Positions 41,101 through 49,197 of a DNA stretch of 64,000 bases are shown piece after piece (within the stretch, counting starts at the first letter, position 1; the number at the start of each line of letters is the position of its first letter). Position numbers and translations under genes: made by a program. The notes below the pieces were generated by a model. The model saw nothing but the letters and a program-made list of their open reading frames with translations, searched no databases and was not told where the DNA came from. The DNA comes from Halorubrum sp. CBA1229 (GTDB lineage: Archaea; Halobacteriota; Halobacteria; Halobacteriales; Haloferacaceae): NCBI RefSeq assembly GCF_003721435.2, contig NZ_CP054585.1, positions 1,984,001 through 2,048,000 on the forward strand, written 5' to 3'.

Positions 41101-41274
41101 GTCGGCGGTGGGAACGGCGGCGTGTTATGTATCCCCCTTCGTTTCGGTGGATATATATAAAAAATAACTCGTCATCGAGGGTGAACCGCCCCGACCGAGT
41201 TCGCGGTGTCGGCGCTCGAATCCCTCGTCCGGGAGTCCATCCCGGGCACGGTGCCCGCGGAGGACCGGAATCGG
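41101..41274. other. AT-rich intergenic promoter region
   Basis: Contains ggatatatataaaaaataac (41140-41160), serving as the likely promoter of the sugar-isomerase gene on the minus strand. No gene is seen. Confidence 0.4.
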
Positions 41275-41547
41275 TCAGGCGCCGTTTCGCCCGGAATTCC
41301 GGTCGAGGAGCACGTAGACGAGATAGAGCGGGACGGCGATCAGCAGTCCCATCCAGAGGAGGCCCCAGAGTCCCATGAAACCGCCGAAGAGGCTCCACCC
41401 GCCAATCATGCCGCCGCCGTAGCTCCCGCTGCCGTAACTCCCGCCGCCGTGAGCGGCCACGGTGCCCGTCGCTGCGATCAGCGACGGCACCGCGCGCGTC
41501 GCGATGCGACGAATCGTCCGTCCGACGCCGTTGGTGTGGTGTGTCAT
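41275..41547 (-). CDS. small Gly-rich membrane protein, part of the envelope-metal cluster
   Basis: 90 residues. A first hydrophobic region (AVPSLIAATGTVAAHGGGSY) resembles a signal sequence, followed by a Gly/Ser/Tyr stretch (GSGSYGGGMIGGW), and a long hydrophobic helix LLWMGLLIAVPLYLVYVLLD near the C-terminus. It is last in a three-gene leftward series with the secreted His/Met-rich protein and the membrane-anchored regulator. Function unknown. Confidence 0.7.
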   Translation of the reverse strand: MTHHTNGVGRTIRRIATRAVPSLIAATGTVAAHGGGSYGSGSYGGGMIGGWSLFGGFMGLWGLLWMGLLIAVPLYLVYVLLDRNSGRNGA

Positions 41548-41610
41548 CGTGGTCGGTGGGTCAGCAGTTTGCGTCAGCCTGTGCCGGACGAGCGCCTCGA
41601 ACGGGGGTCG

Positions 41611-42033
41611 CTAGCAGCCGTACCCCCGGCCGCTCGTCCTCACGGTTGTGTGATCGTCGTGGTCGTCGTCCGCCATGTCCCGGGCCATCTCGTCGACGGT
41701 CACGCCCGTGTACGTCTCCATCTGGTTCACGGCGTTCGGGCCCATGTGATCGGTCATGTGAGCCTCCATCCAGGTCGCCCACGCCGCCGCCTCGCCGTCG
41801 ACCGGCGTCCCCGCAACCTCGTCACCGACGTGCGAGTCCGTCTGTCCGGTCATGTGACCGTCCGTCCACGTCGTCCGCTCCGCCGTCTCACCGTCGACCG
41901 GCATCCCGTCGGTCGACGTCTCGTTCTCCTGGACCGGTGCGTCCCCGTGTGCGCTGACGGCCGGGACGGCGAACGCGAGTCCGACGATCGCGAGCGCCAC
42001 GAGCAGCCATCGTGCGATGTTTCGATCGGTCAT
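41611..42033 (-). CDS. secreted His/Met-rich protein
   Basis: 140 residues from the ATG at 42033. Sec-type signal peptide (RWLLVALAIVGLAFAVPAVS-AHG) and an acidic mature part with metal-like clusters: TWTDGHMTGQTDSHVGDEV, WMEAHMTDHMGPNAVNQME, ARDMADDDHDDHTT, and a final RGYGC. His and Met pairs suggest binding of copper or another soft metal outside the membrane. A TATA box inside an inverted repeat lies about 80 nt upstream. Function inferred only. Confidence 0.75.
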   Translation of the reverse strand: MTDRNIARWLLVALAIVGLAFAVPAVSAHGDAPVQENETSTDGMPVDGETAERTTWTDGHMTGQTDSHVGDEVAGTPVDGEAAAWATWMEAHMTDHMGPNAVNQMETYTGVTVDEMARDMADDDHDDHTTVRTSGRGYGC

Positions 42034-42110
42034 TGTGTCTCTCCTCAACTGTCCGTACGACGGGTTCCGAGTTATCTCCGTGGGTGTGAACGCAACCGAG
42101 AGATCGTTCG

Positions 42111-42140
42111 AAAATGTTTATAGCCGCTTCTAAACGTTTT
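42111..42140 (-). promoter_or_regulatory. inverted-repeat operator with embedded TATA box
   Basis: aaaatgttta-tagccgcttc-taaacgtttt is an inverted repeat with 9 of 10 paired positions and a 10-nt spacer. On the minus strand, ctataaaca lies in the repeat as the TATA box of the secreted His/Met-rich gene. The arms are one helical turn plus spacer apart, as expected for a dimeric winged-helix protein, most simply the regulator encoded just upstream (42202). Confidence 0.55.
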
Positions 42141-42201
42141 GTTCTGCGAGGAACGTTCATGCCTGTCGAATTCGGGGGGAAGAGAGCCCGACAGTCCGTG
42201 G

Positions 42202-42834
42202 CTACCGTTCCGACTGTCGCTGCCGGAGGTCGTCGCTCGGATACACGCGATAGGTCCGTCCTTGCCGTTCCCGGTACAACAGTCCGCGCTCCTCGAGCGA
42301 ACTCACGGTCTGACTCACTTTGCTCTTCGAGAAGTCGGACCGATCTCGGAGTTCGATCTGCGTGATCCCGGGAGAGATCAGGACGGGTTCGAGGACGCGT
42401 CGTTCGTCGTCCGGCAGAAGATCGAGAACGCGCGCCTGCGGGTCGGCCTCGGGATTGAGGGACGCCGCCTGCGAGTCGGATTCGGGGGAGGGGGGTGTCG
42501 CTTGCGACCCTCCGTCTTCTATCGAGGTAGGGGCCGCCACCGAGCTCTGGTCCGACTCTCGGTGTCCCACCGGGCCGGCCTCTCCCGATCGGGTGAGCTC
42601 GTCTCGGGTCAGGAGATAGACGCCGCCGATCACGCCCGCGATCAGCAGCGTTCCGACCGCGTACCAGAGCGGGTCCGGCCCGTGCATCGTCCCCATCGAC
42701 GAATCCATCACCGACCCCATCGACTGCTCGAAGGCGCGGCGCTGTCGATAGGCCCGCCAGGTGAGCACCCCGCCGGCCAAGAGGACGAACCCGAGGAGCA
42801 CACCGACGACGGCGTCCGCTCGGCGTCGGTTCAT
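42202..42834 (-). CDS. membrane-anchored winged-helix regulator
   Basis: 210 residues from the ATG at 42834. Two hydrophobic segments (AVVGVLLGFVLLAGGVLTWR; PLWYAVGTLLIAGVIGGVYLL) flank a Met-rich external loop (MGSVMDSSMGTMHGPD). An acidic linker follows, then a MarR/ArsR-like winged helix (LDLLPDDERRVLEPVLISPG, QIELRDRSDFSKSKVSQTVS, RTYRVYPSDDL). The layout suggests signal sensing outside the membrane and DNA binding inside. It precedes the envelope protein genes, and an operator-like repeat lies between. Confidence 0.8.
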   Translation of the reverse strand: MNRRRADAVVGVLLGFVLLAGGVLTWRAYRQRRAFEQSMGSVMDSSMGTMHGPDPLWYAVGTLLIAGVIGGVYLLTRDELTRSGEAGPVGHRESDQSSVAAPTSIEDGGSQATPPSPESDSQAASLNPEADPQARVLDLLPDDERRVLEPVLISPGITQIELRDRSDFSKSKVSQTVSSLEERGLLYRERQGRTYRVYPSDDLRQRQSER

Positions 42835-43041
42835 ACGACAGCCCCCGATCGCGAGGTCTTTCTGCTCATACCGTCGCTTTGTCGGCGGGGGTGTGTGATG
42901 ATTGCGGATCGCGACCGCGCCAGCGGGGTCCCCCGTCTCGGAGGGCATCCGTCGGCGTGTCCGACCGGCCGTCGCGGCGAACGCGGACCAGTCACCGCGG
43001 CGCGTCCGCCAGTCCTTGCGGCGTGCGCGGATCCTCTCGCC
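42835..43041. other. short gap upstream of the regulator gene
   Basis: About 200 bases between metE-type gene and regulator gene. I see no repeat or RNA gene. Promoter elements for the regulator are not obvious. Confidence 0.3.
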
Positions 43042-44112
43042 TCAGTCGTCGAGCGGGTTCTCGACGTCGATCTCGCCGGAATCGATCTCGGCTTCGACCT
43101 CGCGGACGGCGGTCACCATGTTCTCCGTCTTGCCGTACGCGATCTCGCGGGGCAGGAGCTTCAGCCCGCAGTCGGGCGAGATCGTGAGTTTCTCCGGCGG
43201 GACGACGCGGAGGCCCTGCCGGATGTTCTCTTTGATCTCCTCGACGGGCTCGACCTCGGCCGTGTGCGCGTCGACGACGCCGAGCGCGAGGTCGGGTTCG
43301 AACTCGGGCTCGGTGAACGTCGGGATCTGCTCGAAGTCGCCGTTACACAGCTCGACGTCGAACTCGTCGATCGGGTAGTCGTTGATCTCGGGGTAGATCC
43401 GCGAGTAGTCGCCGTAACAGACGTGGAGCCCGATGCGGACCTCCTCGTCGATGCCCGAGACGATGCGTTCGAGCGCCTCGCCGACGATGGCGTGGTCCTC
43501 CGGCGTCGTCGCCAGCGCGGGCTCGTCGATCTGGATGTAACGCGCCCCCGCCTCGACCAGCTTCTCGACCTCCTCGTTGACGAGGTCGGCGAGGTCGTAG
43601 ACGAGCTCCTCGGTGGAGGGGTACGCCTCGTTGAACGCCCAGAATCCGAGCGTGTACGGCCCCGTGATGGGGACCTTCACCGGGCGCTCGGCGACGTTCG
43701 AGGTGAACTCGAACTCGTCGACGAGCCACGGCTCGTCGTACGCGACCTCCTCGACGACGGACGGCTTGTCGAAGTAGTTGTGGCCCCACACCTTCACGGG
43801 GCCGTTGAACTCGTAGCCGTCGATGCGGTCGGCGAAGAACTCCACCATCTCGTTGCGGCGCATCTCGCCGTCGACGACCGTGTCGAGCCCGGCGCGCTCG
43901 TGCTCGTGGGTGATGAGGCGACAGGCGTCGTCGTGGGCCTCCTCGAGGTCCGCGGCGTCGAACTTCGAGTCCGGGTCGTCGACGAGCTCGTCCGCGCGGT
44001 TCAGCCACTTCGGCTTCGGGTACGAGCCGACGACGGTCGTCAGCAGGAACGCGTCGTTCGGGTGGTCGGCGGGGCGGAACTGGTCGCGGTTGGCGTCGGG
44101 GTTTCGGACCAT
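43042..44112 (-). CDS. cobalamin-independent-type methionine synthase, catalytic zinc subunit (core MetE)
   Basis: 356 residues, corresponding to the C-terminal half of MetE. The zinc-binding His-x-Cys is present in EEVRIGLHVCYGDYSRI and the third Cys in LTISPDCGLKLLPREI, with RYIQIDEPALATTPEDH (substrate pocket) and VDGEMRRNEMVEFFADRI. It transfers a methyl group to homocysteine. Its start overlaps the stop of the paralogue at 44112 by one base (TAATG), so they are made together. In archaea such core MetE proteins may use methyl-corrinoid donors. Confidence 0.85.
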   Translation of the reverse strand: MVRNPDANRDQFRPADHPNDAFLLTTVVGSYPKPKWLNRADELVDDPDSKFDAADLEEAHDDACRLITHEHERAGLDTVVDGEMRRNEMVEFFADRIDGYEFNGPVKVWGHNYFDKPSVVEEVAYDEPWLVDEFEFTSNVAERPVKVPITGPYTLGFWAFNEAYPSTEELVYDLADLVNEEVEKLVEAGARYIQIDEPALATTPEDHAIVGEALERIVSGIDEEVRIGLHVCYGDYSRIYPEINDYPIDEFDVELCNGDFEQIPTFTEPEFEPDLALGVVDAHTAEVEPVEEIKENIRQGLRVVPPEKLTISPDCGLKLLPREIAYGKTENMVTAVREVEAEIDSGEIDVENPLDD

Positions 44113-45113
44113 TAGTCGAGCACCTCCGTGGCGGCGGCCAGCGCGTTCAGCTTCGCGCGGTACTTATTGGCGGGCAGGTAGAACAGCTCGGTGTTCGGGG
44201 TCAGGTACGTCCGGTCGAACCCCTCGGCGGGGACCTGCGACTCGAACCACTCGACCCGCTCGGCGAGCGTCTCCGGCTCCTCGACAAGCGTGTTCTGGCC
44301 GTCGACGAGGCCGAGCGCGAGCGAGTCGGTGGCGCCGAACTCCTGCACGTTGTAGACGGTGTCGTCGCGGTCGCCGGCGACGAGGTCGAGCCCGAGCGCG
44401 TCCGCGCCCGCCTCGTCCACAAGGTGCGCGTACAGCTTCTCGCCGAGCGCGCCGTACGAGGTTTGCACGACCACGTCGGCGTCGGTCGCGTCGGCGACCG
44501 TCGCGATGGCGTCCGTCGCGGTCGACTCCGCGCCCTCGGCGGGCGGGTTCGTCACCAGCGACGGCTCGAGGAGGAACAGCGTCTCGTGGGCGGGGAACGC
44601 CTCGACCTCGCCGGCGAGGAACTCGGCGATCGCGGCCTGGAACGCCGCCTCGTCGCCGTAGTGCTCGTCGCTCGCGAGGTCGGCGAGCGAGTACGGGCCC
44701 GGCAGCGTCGCGGCGAGGGGGGCCTCGCCGTCGATCAGGTCGACCGCGGACTCCAGCTCGCGCGCCACGTCGCCGGAGAAGTCGAGGTCGGCGACGACCC
44801 GCGGGTCGCGGTAGAAGTTGTTGTTGTCGTAGTACCGGACGATCCCGCCGGTCTCGACGCTGTCGTGCACCGTCAGCGGATGCGCGATCATGTCGTCCCA
44901 GCGACCCTGCCCCTCGACCACGCGGTCGAGGCCGGCGTCCAGCTGGTCGTCGACGTACTCCGCGCGGACCTCGTCGTACTGCTCGACGATCGCCTCGCTC
45001 TCGTCGCCGCTCAGCAGGTCGCCCTTCTGGTGACCCTTGAGGTCCGAGAGCGTCTCTTTCGCCCAGTCCGGGAGCGGGTACAGCCCCGGCGTGGCCGCGA
45101 CTCGTTCAGTCAT
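44112..45113 (-). CDS. MetE paralogue lacking the zinc ligands
   Basis: 333 residues, homologous in layout to the catalytic partner: DDQLDAGLDRVVEGQGRWDD, PLAATLPGPYSLADL, ETLFLLEPSLVTNPP. The His-x-Cys is missing (VVVQTSYGALGEKL) and the C-terminal Cys is absent (YLTPNTELFYLPANKYRAKL), so it should not bind the catalytic zinc. It parallels the N-terminal half of long MetE. Start at the ATG 45113; a TATA-like tattata (minus, about 45142) gives a nearly leaderless mRNA for the two-gene operon. Confidence 0.85.
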   Translation of the reverse strand: MTERVAATPGLYPLPDWAKETLSDLKGHQKGDLLSGDESEAIVEQYDEVRAEYVDDQLDAGLDRVVEGQGRWDDMIAHPLTVHDSVETGGIVRYYDNNNFYRDPRVVADLDFSGDVARELESAVDLIDGEAPLAATLPGPYSLADLASDEHYGDEAAFQAAIAEFLAGEVEAFPAHETLFLLEPSLVTNPPAEGAESTATDAIATVADATDADVVVQTSYGALGEKLYAHLVDEAGADALGLDLVAGDRDDTVYNVQEFGATDSLALGLVDGQNTLVEEPETLAERVEWFESQVPAEGFDRTYLTPNTELFYLPANKYRAKLNALAAATEVLD

Positions 45114-45116
45114 CAC

Positions 45117-45224
45117 CAGTAGTTCGATATGCCGTCGTATAATATTTGCTAATACATTTTATGCTCATAAGTTATTATTATAACCGGGGCGAACCGTTAA
45201 GCCGACCGTCGGGGATCGATCCCC
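45117..45224. promoter_or_regulatory. AT-rich divergent promoter, methionine synthase versus cobalamin-binding protein
   Basis: A region of about 60 bases with dense AT tracts (gtataatatttgctaatac, tataagttattattataacc) between genes pointing both ways. TATA-like boxes for each direction are visible. Shared regulation by cobalamin or methionine status is plausible, but no defined riboswitch fold is seen. Confidence 0.5.
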
Positions 45225-46205
45225 ATGACCGTCGTCTCCCTGTTCCCCTCCGCGACCGAGCTGGCGGCCGCGCTCGGCGCGACGCCCGCCGCGGTCTCGC
45301 ATCAGTGCGACCACCCGCCCGCGGTCGAGGACCGGCCGACGCTCACCGGGCTCGTCCCCGACCTCGGCGCCGACCCCGCGGCGCTCGACCGGGTCGCCGC
45401 CCACGACGACACCTACTACCTCGACGGCGACCGGCTCGCCGCGGCCGATCCCGACGTGATCCTCACGCAGGGCGTCTGCGCCGTCTGCGCGCTCGACGCG
45501 GGGCTCGCGCGCCGGGCGGTCGAGCGGCTCGACCTCGACGCAGCGGTGCTCGACGTCCACGCCGACGACCTCGACGACGTCCTCGCGAACGTCGAGCGCG
45601 TCGGCGAAGCGGTCGGCCGTCCGGCGGTCGCGGCCGCGCTCCGCGACGACCTCGACGCCCGGATCGACGCCGTCGCCGAGGCGGTCCCCCCGGGCGACAC
45701 GGCAAACTCGGCCGACGCCAGCCCGTCGGCCGACGCTGTCCCCGCGGCCGACTCCCGACCCCGCGTCGCCGTCCTCGACTGGACCGACCCGCTCCGCCAC
45801 GCCGGGCTCTGGGTCCCCGACCTGATACGGATCGCCGGCGGGGGGCCCGGGCTCGTCGCAGCCGGCGAGCGCTCGCGAACGATCGATCCCGACGAACTGC
45901 GCGCCTTCGATCCGGAAGTGGTCGTCGTCGGTCCCTGTAGCGCCGACGTCGACGAGGCCGAGCGCGCGGCCGTCGACCTGCTGACCCGCGAGTCACTCGA
46001 CGACGTGGCCGCGGTGCGCGACGGCCGCGTGTACGCGATGGACGGCACCGCTTACCTGAACCGCCACAGCCACCGCGTCGTCGACACGCTGGAGGCGCTG
46101 GCGGGCGTCGTCCACCCCGATCGGTTCGAGAGCGCCGACGAGAAGGTGCGGCGCGTCGACCCGGAAGCGGCGACCGAGCCGGCCGGAATCCCCGACGGCG
46201 CGTGA
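45225..46205 (+). CDS. cobalamin-binding protein, BtuF-like
   Basis: 326 residues without a signal peptide or lipobox. Periplasmic-binding-protein fold of the BtuF type: TVVSLFPSATELAAALGATP, HQCDHPP, DVILTQGVCAVCALD, GLWVPDLIRIAGGGPGLVAA and AVRDGRVYAMDGTAYLNRHS. The typical long backbone helix lies in the middle. Missing export signals suggest a cytoplasmic corrinoid-binding or sensing protein rather than an ABC partner. It is divergent from the methionine synthase genes, which fits a corrinoid theme. Confidence 0.85.
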   Translation: MTVVSLFPSATELAAALGATPAAVSHQCDHPPAVEDRPTLTGLVPDLGADPAALDRVAAHDDTYYLDGDRLAAADPDVILTQGVCAVCALDAGLARRAVERLDLDAAVLDVHADDLDDVLANVERVGEAVGRPAVAAALRDDLDARIDAVAEAVPPGDTANSADASPSADAVPAADSRPRVAVLDWTDPLRHAGLWVPDLIRIAGGGPGLVAAGERSRTIDPDELRAFDPEVVVVGPCSADVDEAERAAVDLLTRESLDDVAAVRDGRVYAMDGTAYLNRHSHRVVDTLEALAGVVHPDRFESADEKVRRVDPEAATEPAGIPDGA

Positions 46206-46222
46206 TCCGACGGCCGACGGCC

Positions 46223-46858
46223 TCACTCCCGTCGGTCGAGCCGCAGCACGGTGAGCGTCTCGAACGGGAACGACTCCTCGACGGCGACCTCGTGGTCGAA
46301 GCCGGCGTCGTCGATCAGCGCGAGCACCTCGTCGTAGCCCGTCAGCGAGGAGACGAGCAGCAGGACGACCCCCCCCGGCGCGAGGACGCGCCCCACGTCG
46401 GCGAGGAACGGCTCTATCAGCTCCCGGCCCGACTCGCCGCCCGAGAGCGCGCGCTCCATCCAGTCGCCCCACTCGTTGTCGGGGTCGGTCGGGAGGTACG
46501 GCGGGTTGAAACAGACGGTGTCGAACGCATCCTCCCGGAAGGGCGCGAGGAGGTCGGCGACGACGCCCTCAACGCCGCGCTCGCGCGCCTGTCGGGCCGC
46601 GTGCGGGTTGAGATCGCTGGCGACCACGTCGAGGTCGCGCTCCGCCGCGATCCGCGCCGCGACCCAGCCGGAGCCGGTTCCCACCTCCAGTACGCGACCG
46701 TGCGCGCTCTCGACCGCGGCCTCGGCGAGGAGCCCGGAGTCTTCGGCGGGCTGGTAGACGACCGCGTCGTCGACGCCGCGGCGCGCCGCGAGGTCGCCGG
46801 CGGTGTCTTTACTCTCCGCGGCAGCGTCGTCTCCCCCCTCTTTCGGAGCGTCGCTCAC
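46223..46858 (-). CDS. HemK2/MTQ2-type protein glutamine methyltransferase
   Basis: 211 residues. SAM site RVLEVGTGSGWVAARIAAER, DLDVVASDLNPHAARQARER and the catalytic CFNPPYLPTDPDNEWGDWME (NPPY motif), with APGGVVLLLVSSL. HemK2-like enzymes modify the GGQ glutamine of release factor aRF1. Its start overlaps the mscS stop by ATGA, and it ends the rsmA-linked operon. Confidence 0.88.
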   Translation of the reverse strand: MSDAPKEGGDDAAAESKDTAGDLAARRGVDDAVVYQPAEDSGLLAEAAVESAHGRVLEVGTGSGWVAARIAAERDLDVVASDLNPHAARQARERGVEGVVADLLAPFREDAFDTVCFNPPYLPTDPDNEWGDWMERALSGGESGRELIEPFLADVGRVLAPGGVVLLLVSSLTGYDEVLALIDDAGFDHEVAVEESFPFETLTVLRLDRRE

Positions 46859-48204
46859 TCGTCTCCCCCCGCGTCGCCGTCGTCCCCGGTGCCCGCGTCG
46901 TCGCCCTCGTCGCCGCTTTCGTCGGTCTGTTCGCCGCCGTCGCTCCGGTTCCCGCCGCCGCGCGTCGCCGCCCGCCCCTCGACCGACGCGTCGAGCTGCG
47001 GGCCGGACGTGCCCTCCTCGCGCGCGGAGAGCGTCTGCTGCGGGAACGGGATGATGATCCCCGCCGCTTCCAGCGCGGACTTGATCTCGCCCATCGCGGC
47101 CGTCTGCGTGCGCCAGCGCTTCCGCATGCTCGGGTTTCGGATCCAGTACCGGGCGCCGAGCACGACCGCCGAGTCGTCGAACCGCTTCGTCACGACGTCC
47201 GGCTCGGGCATCGAGGCCACGTCCTCGACGCCGCCGATCGCCTCCTCGATCACCGCCGCCGCGCGCTCGATGTCGGCCGCGTAGTCGACGCCGACCTCGA
47301 CCTCGATCCGAAGGCGGTTCCGGCGCGAGCGGTCGATGATCGACCCCGACCGCACGTCGTCGTTCGGGAGCGTGACGACCTCGCCGTCGAACGACCGGAG
47401 GCGGGTGCTCATGATCGAGATCTCCGTGACAGTTCCCTCGTGGTCGCCGACCTCGACCCAGTCGCCGACCTCGAACGGCCGGGAGAACATGAGCACGAAC
47501 CCGGCGAGGATCGCGCCGAGCGTCTGGCGGGCCGCCATCCCGACCACGATCCCCAAGAAGCCCGCGCCGACGAGGAGGCCGCCGACGTTGTCGGTGAACA
47601 GCCCGACGACCACGAGCAGCGCGAAGGTGTACACCGTCAGCTGCGTGAGCCGCCGGACCACCTCCTCCTGGTGGTCGGTGAGGACGGTGCTATCGGCGGA
47701 GAGCTGGCGGATGACGCCGCCGAGGAAGTCGGTGACGGCGTAGGCGCTCGCCAACAGTACCACCGCGATCACGACGTTCGCCAGCTGGTCCGTGATCGCG
47801 GCCGCCTCGAACGCGTCGAGCAGCGCCCCGCTCCGGTCCCACACCACGAGCAGCGAGAGCGCGCCGACCGCGGTCGCGGCGCCGACGGACGCCGAGAGCA
47901 GCAGCCGCGTGGACGAGGTGAGATCGCCGTCCCGCCGCTTCGCCCACGCGGTGAGCAGCCGGACGCCGAGCACGCCCCCGACGATCAGCGCGGAGGCGAG
48001 GGTGCGTCTGACGTTCTCGGTCAGGGTCCCGTAGAGGTCGCCGACGGGGCCGGTGGCGTTGCCGCCGGCGGTCAGGAGTTCGGGGAGCGGACCCGCGAGG
48101 AGCGACGCGACGGAGAGCGAGGGAGCGGCGGACGACGCGGCGGAGACCAGGGCGACGGCGGGCGACCCGGCCGCGATCGCGAGGACGATGTCTGCGAGCG
48201 TCAT
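46855..48204 (-). CDS. MscS-type mechanosensitive channel
   Basis: 449 residues from the ATG at 48204. About five hydrophobic helices, with the pore helix and MscS beta domain: GFLGIVVGMAARQTLGAILA, GFVLMFSRPFEVGDWVEVGD, EGTVTEISIMSTRLRSFDGE, VTLPNDDVRSGSIIDRSRRN. C-terminus is an acidic, Gly/Asp-rich tail with many repeats (DESGDEGDDAGTGDDGDAGG). It relieves turgor by gating under tension. It sits between rsmA and hemK, where an extra gene is unusual. Confidence 0.9.
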   Translation of the reverse strand: MTLADIVLAIAAGSPAVALVSAASSAAPSLSVASLLAGPLPELLTAGGNATGPVGDLYGTLTENVRRTLASALIVGGVLGVRLLTAWAKRRDGDLTSSTRLLLSASVGAATAVGALSLLVVWDRSGALLDAFEAAAITDQLANVVIAVVLLASAYAVTDFLGGVIRQLSADSTVLTDHQEEVVRRLTQLTVYTFALLVVVGLFTDNVGGLLVGAGFLGIVVGMAARQTLGAILAGFVLMFSRPFEVGDWVEVGDHEGTVTEISIMSTRLRSFDGEVVTLPNDDVRSGSIIDRSRRNRLRIEVEVGVDYAADIERAAAVIEEAIGGVEDVASMPEPDVVTKRFDDSAVVLGARYWIRNPSMRKRWRTQTAAMGEIKSALEAAGIIIPFPQQTLSAREEGTSGPQLDASVEGRAATRGGGNRSDGGEQTDESGDEGDDAGTGDDGDAGGDE

Positions 48205-48212
48205 CCGCCCGA

Positions 48213-49154
48213 TCACACCTCGGTCGGCGAGCCGTGCTCCCGGGCCAGCTCGGCGAGCGCGGCGAACGCCGCCGGCTCCAGCGTGCCGGGTCGCCGGCGG
48301 AGCAGCTCCTCGTCGGCGGCCTCGACGACGGCCTCCGGCTCGTCGAGCCCGGAGATGTGACCGGTGTTCCGGATCGCGTTCCGCACCGTCTTGCGCCGCT
48401 GGGTGAACAGCGCCTTCACGAACCGGAGGAAGAACGCCTCGTCGCCGACCGCGTAGTCCGGGTCGCGGGGCGTGCACCGGACGACGGCGCTCTCGACGGC
48501 GGGCTGGGGGTCGAACGCCTCCTTCGGGACGCGCTCGACGATCTCGACGGCGGCGTAGTGCTGGGCCGACACCGAGAGGCGGCCGTACTCCGACTCGCCC
48601 GCGGACGCCACCATGCGCTCGGCGAACTCGGCCTGAAACATCAACACGAGCGGCTTCCCCTCGGGGAGCAGCCGGAAGGCGATCTCCGAGGAGACGCCGT
48701 ACGGGAGGTTCGCGACGCAGGCGGTAAAGGGCGGGAGATCGACGTCGAGCGCGTCCCCTTCGATCACGTCGAGGCGGCCGTCGTCGACCGCGGTCGCGAA
48801 CTCCTCGCGGAGGAAGTCAGCGAAGGTCCCGTCGCGCTCGATCACGGAGAGGCGGCCGGGGGCGTCCCGATCGGCGTCTCGGTCGCTGCGGTCGGCGTCG
48901 CCGTCGCGGTCGTCGTCGGCGACGACCCTCGCCAGCAGCCGGTCGGTGAGCGCGCCCGCGCCGCCGCCGATCTCCAGCAGGTGGCTCGCGTCGGCGTCCG
49001 CCGGGAGGTACCCCGGAATCCGGTCGAGCACGCGGTCGTCGACGAGGAAGTGCTGGTCGCGGTCGGGGTTCGCGCGCTCCCCGGCGCGCCGCGCGAGGGC
49101 GTCGGGGTCGCGGTCCCCGTACGCCGCGGCCTCACCCGTCGATAGGTCGGTCAT
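48213..49154 (-). CDS. rsmA: 16S rRNA dimethyladenosine transferase (RsmA/KsgA/Dim1)
   Basis: 313 residues. Signature NPDRDQHFLVDDRVLDRIPG at the N-terminus, SAM motif HLLEIGGGAGALTDRLLARV, the acidic IEGDALDVDLPPF and motif IV ACVANLPYGVSSEIAFRLLP. An acidic insert of about 25 residues (DDDRDGDADRSDRDADRD) lies between motifs. It dimethylates two adenosines near the 3' end of 16S rRNA. Ordered with the DUF655 gene as in most archaea. Confidence 0.95.
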   Translation of the reverse strand: MTDLSTGEAAAYGDRDPDALARRAGERANPDRDQHFLVDDRVLDRIPGYLPADADASHLLEIGGGAGALTDRLLARVVADDDRDGDADRSDRDADRDAPGRLSVIERDGTFADFLREEFATAVDDGRLDVIEGDALDVDLPPFTACVANLPYGVSSEIAFRLLPEGKPLVLMFQAEFAERMVASAGESEYGRLSVSAQHYAAVEIVERVPKEAFDPQPAVESAVVRCTPRDPDYAVGDEAFFLRFVKALFTQRRKTVRNAIRNTGHISGLDEPEAVVEAADEELLRRRPGTLEPAAFAALAELAREHGSPTEV

Positions 49155-49197
49155 GCCCGGGATTGGCCGGCGTTCGGGGTAAAAGTCCCGTTTCGAC

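Noticed and set aside
45117..45224. Cobalamin riboswitch before the methionine synthase or BtuF-like genes
   Set aside because: The region is short and AT-rich, without B12-box sequence or the required stems.
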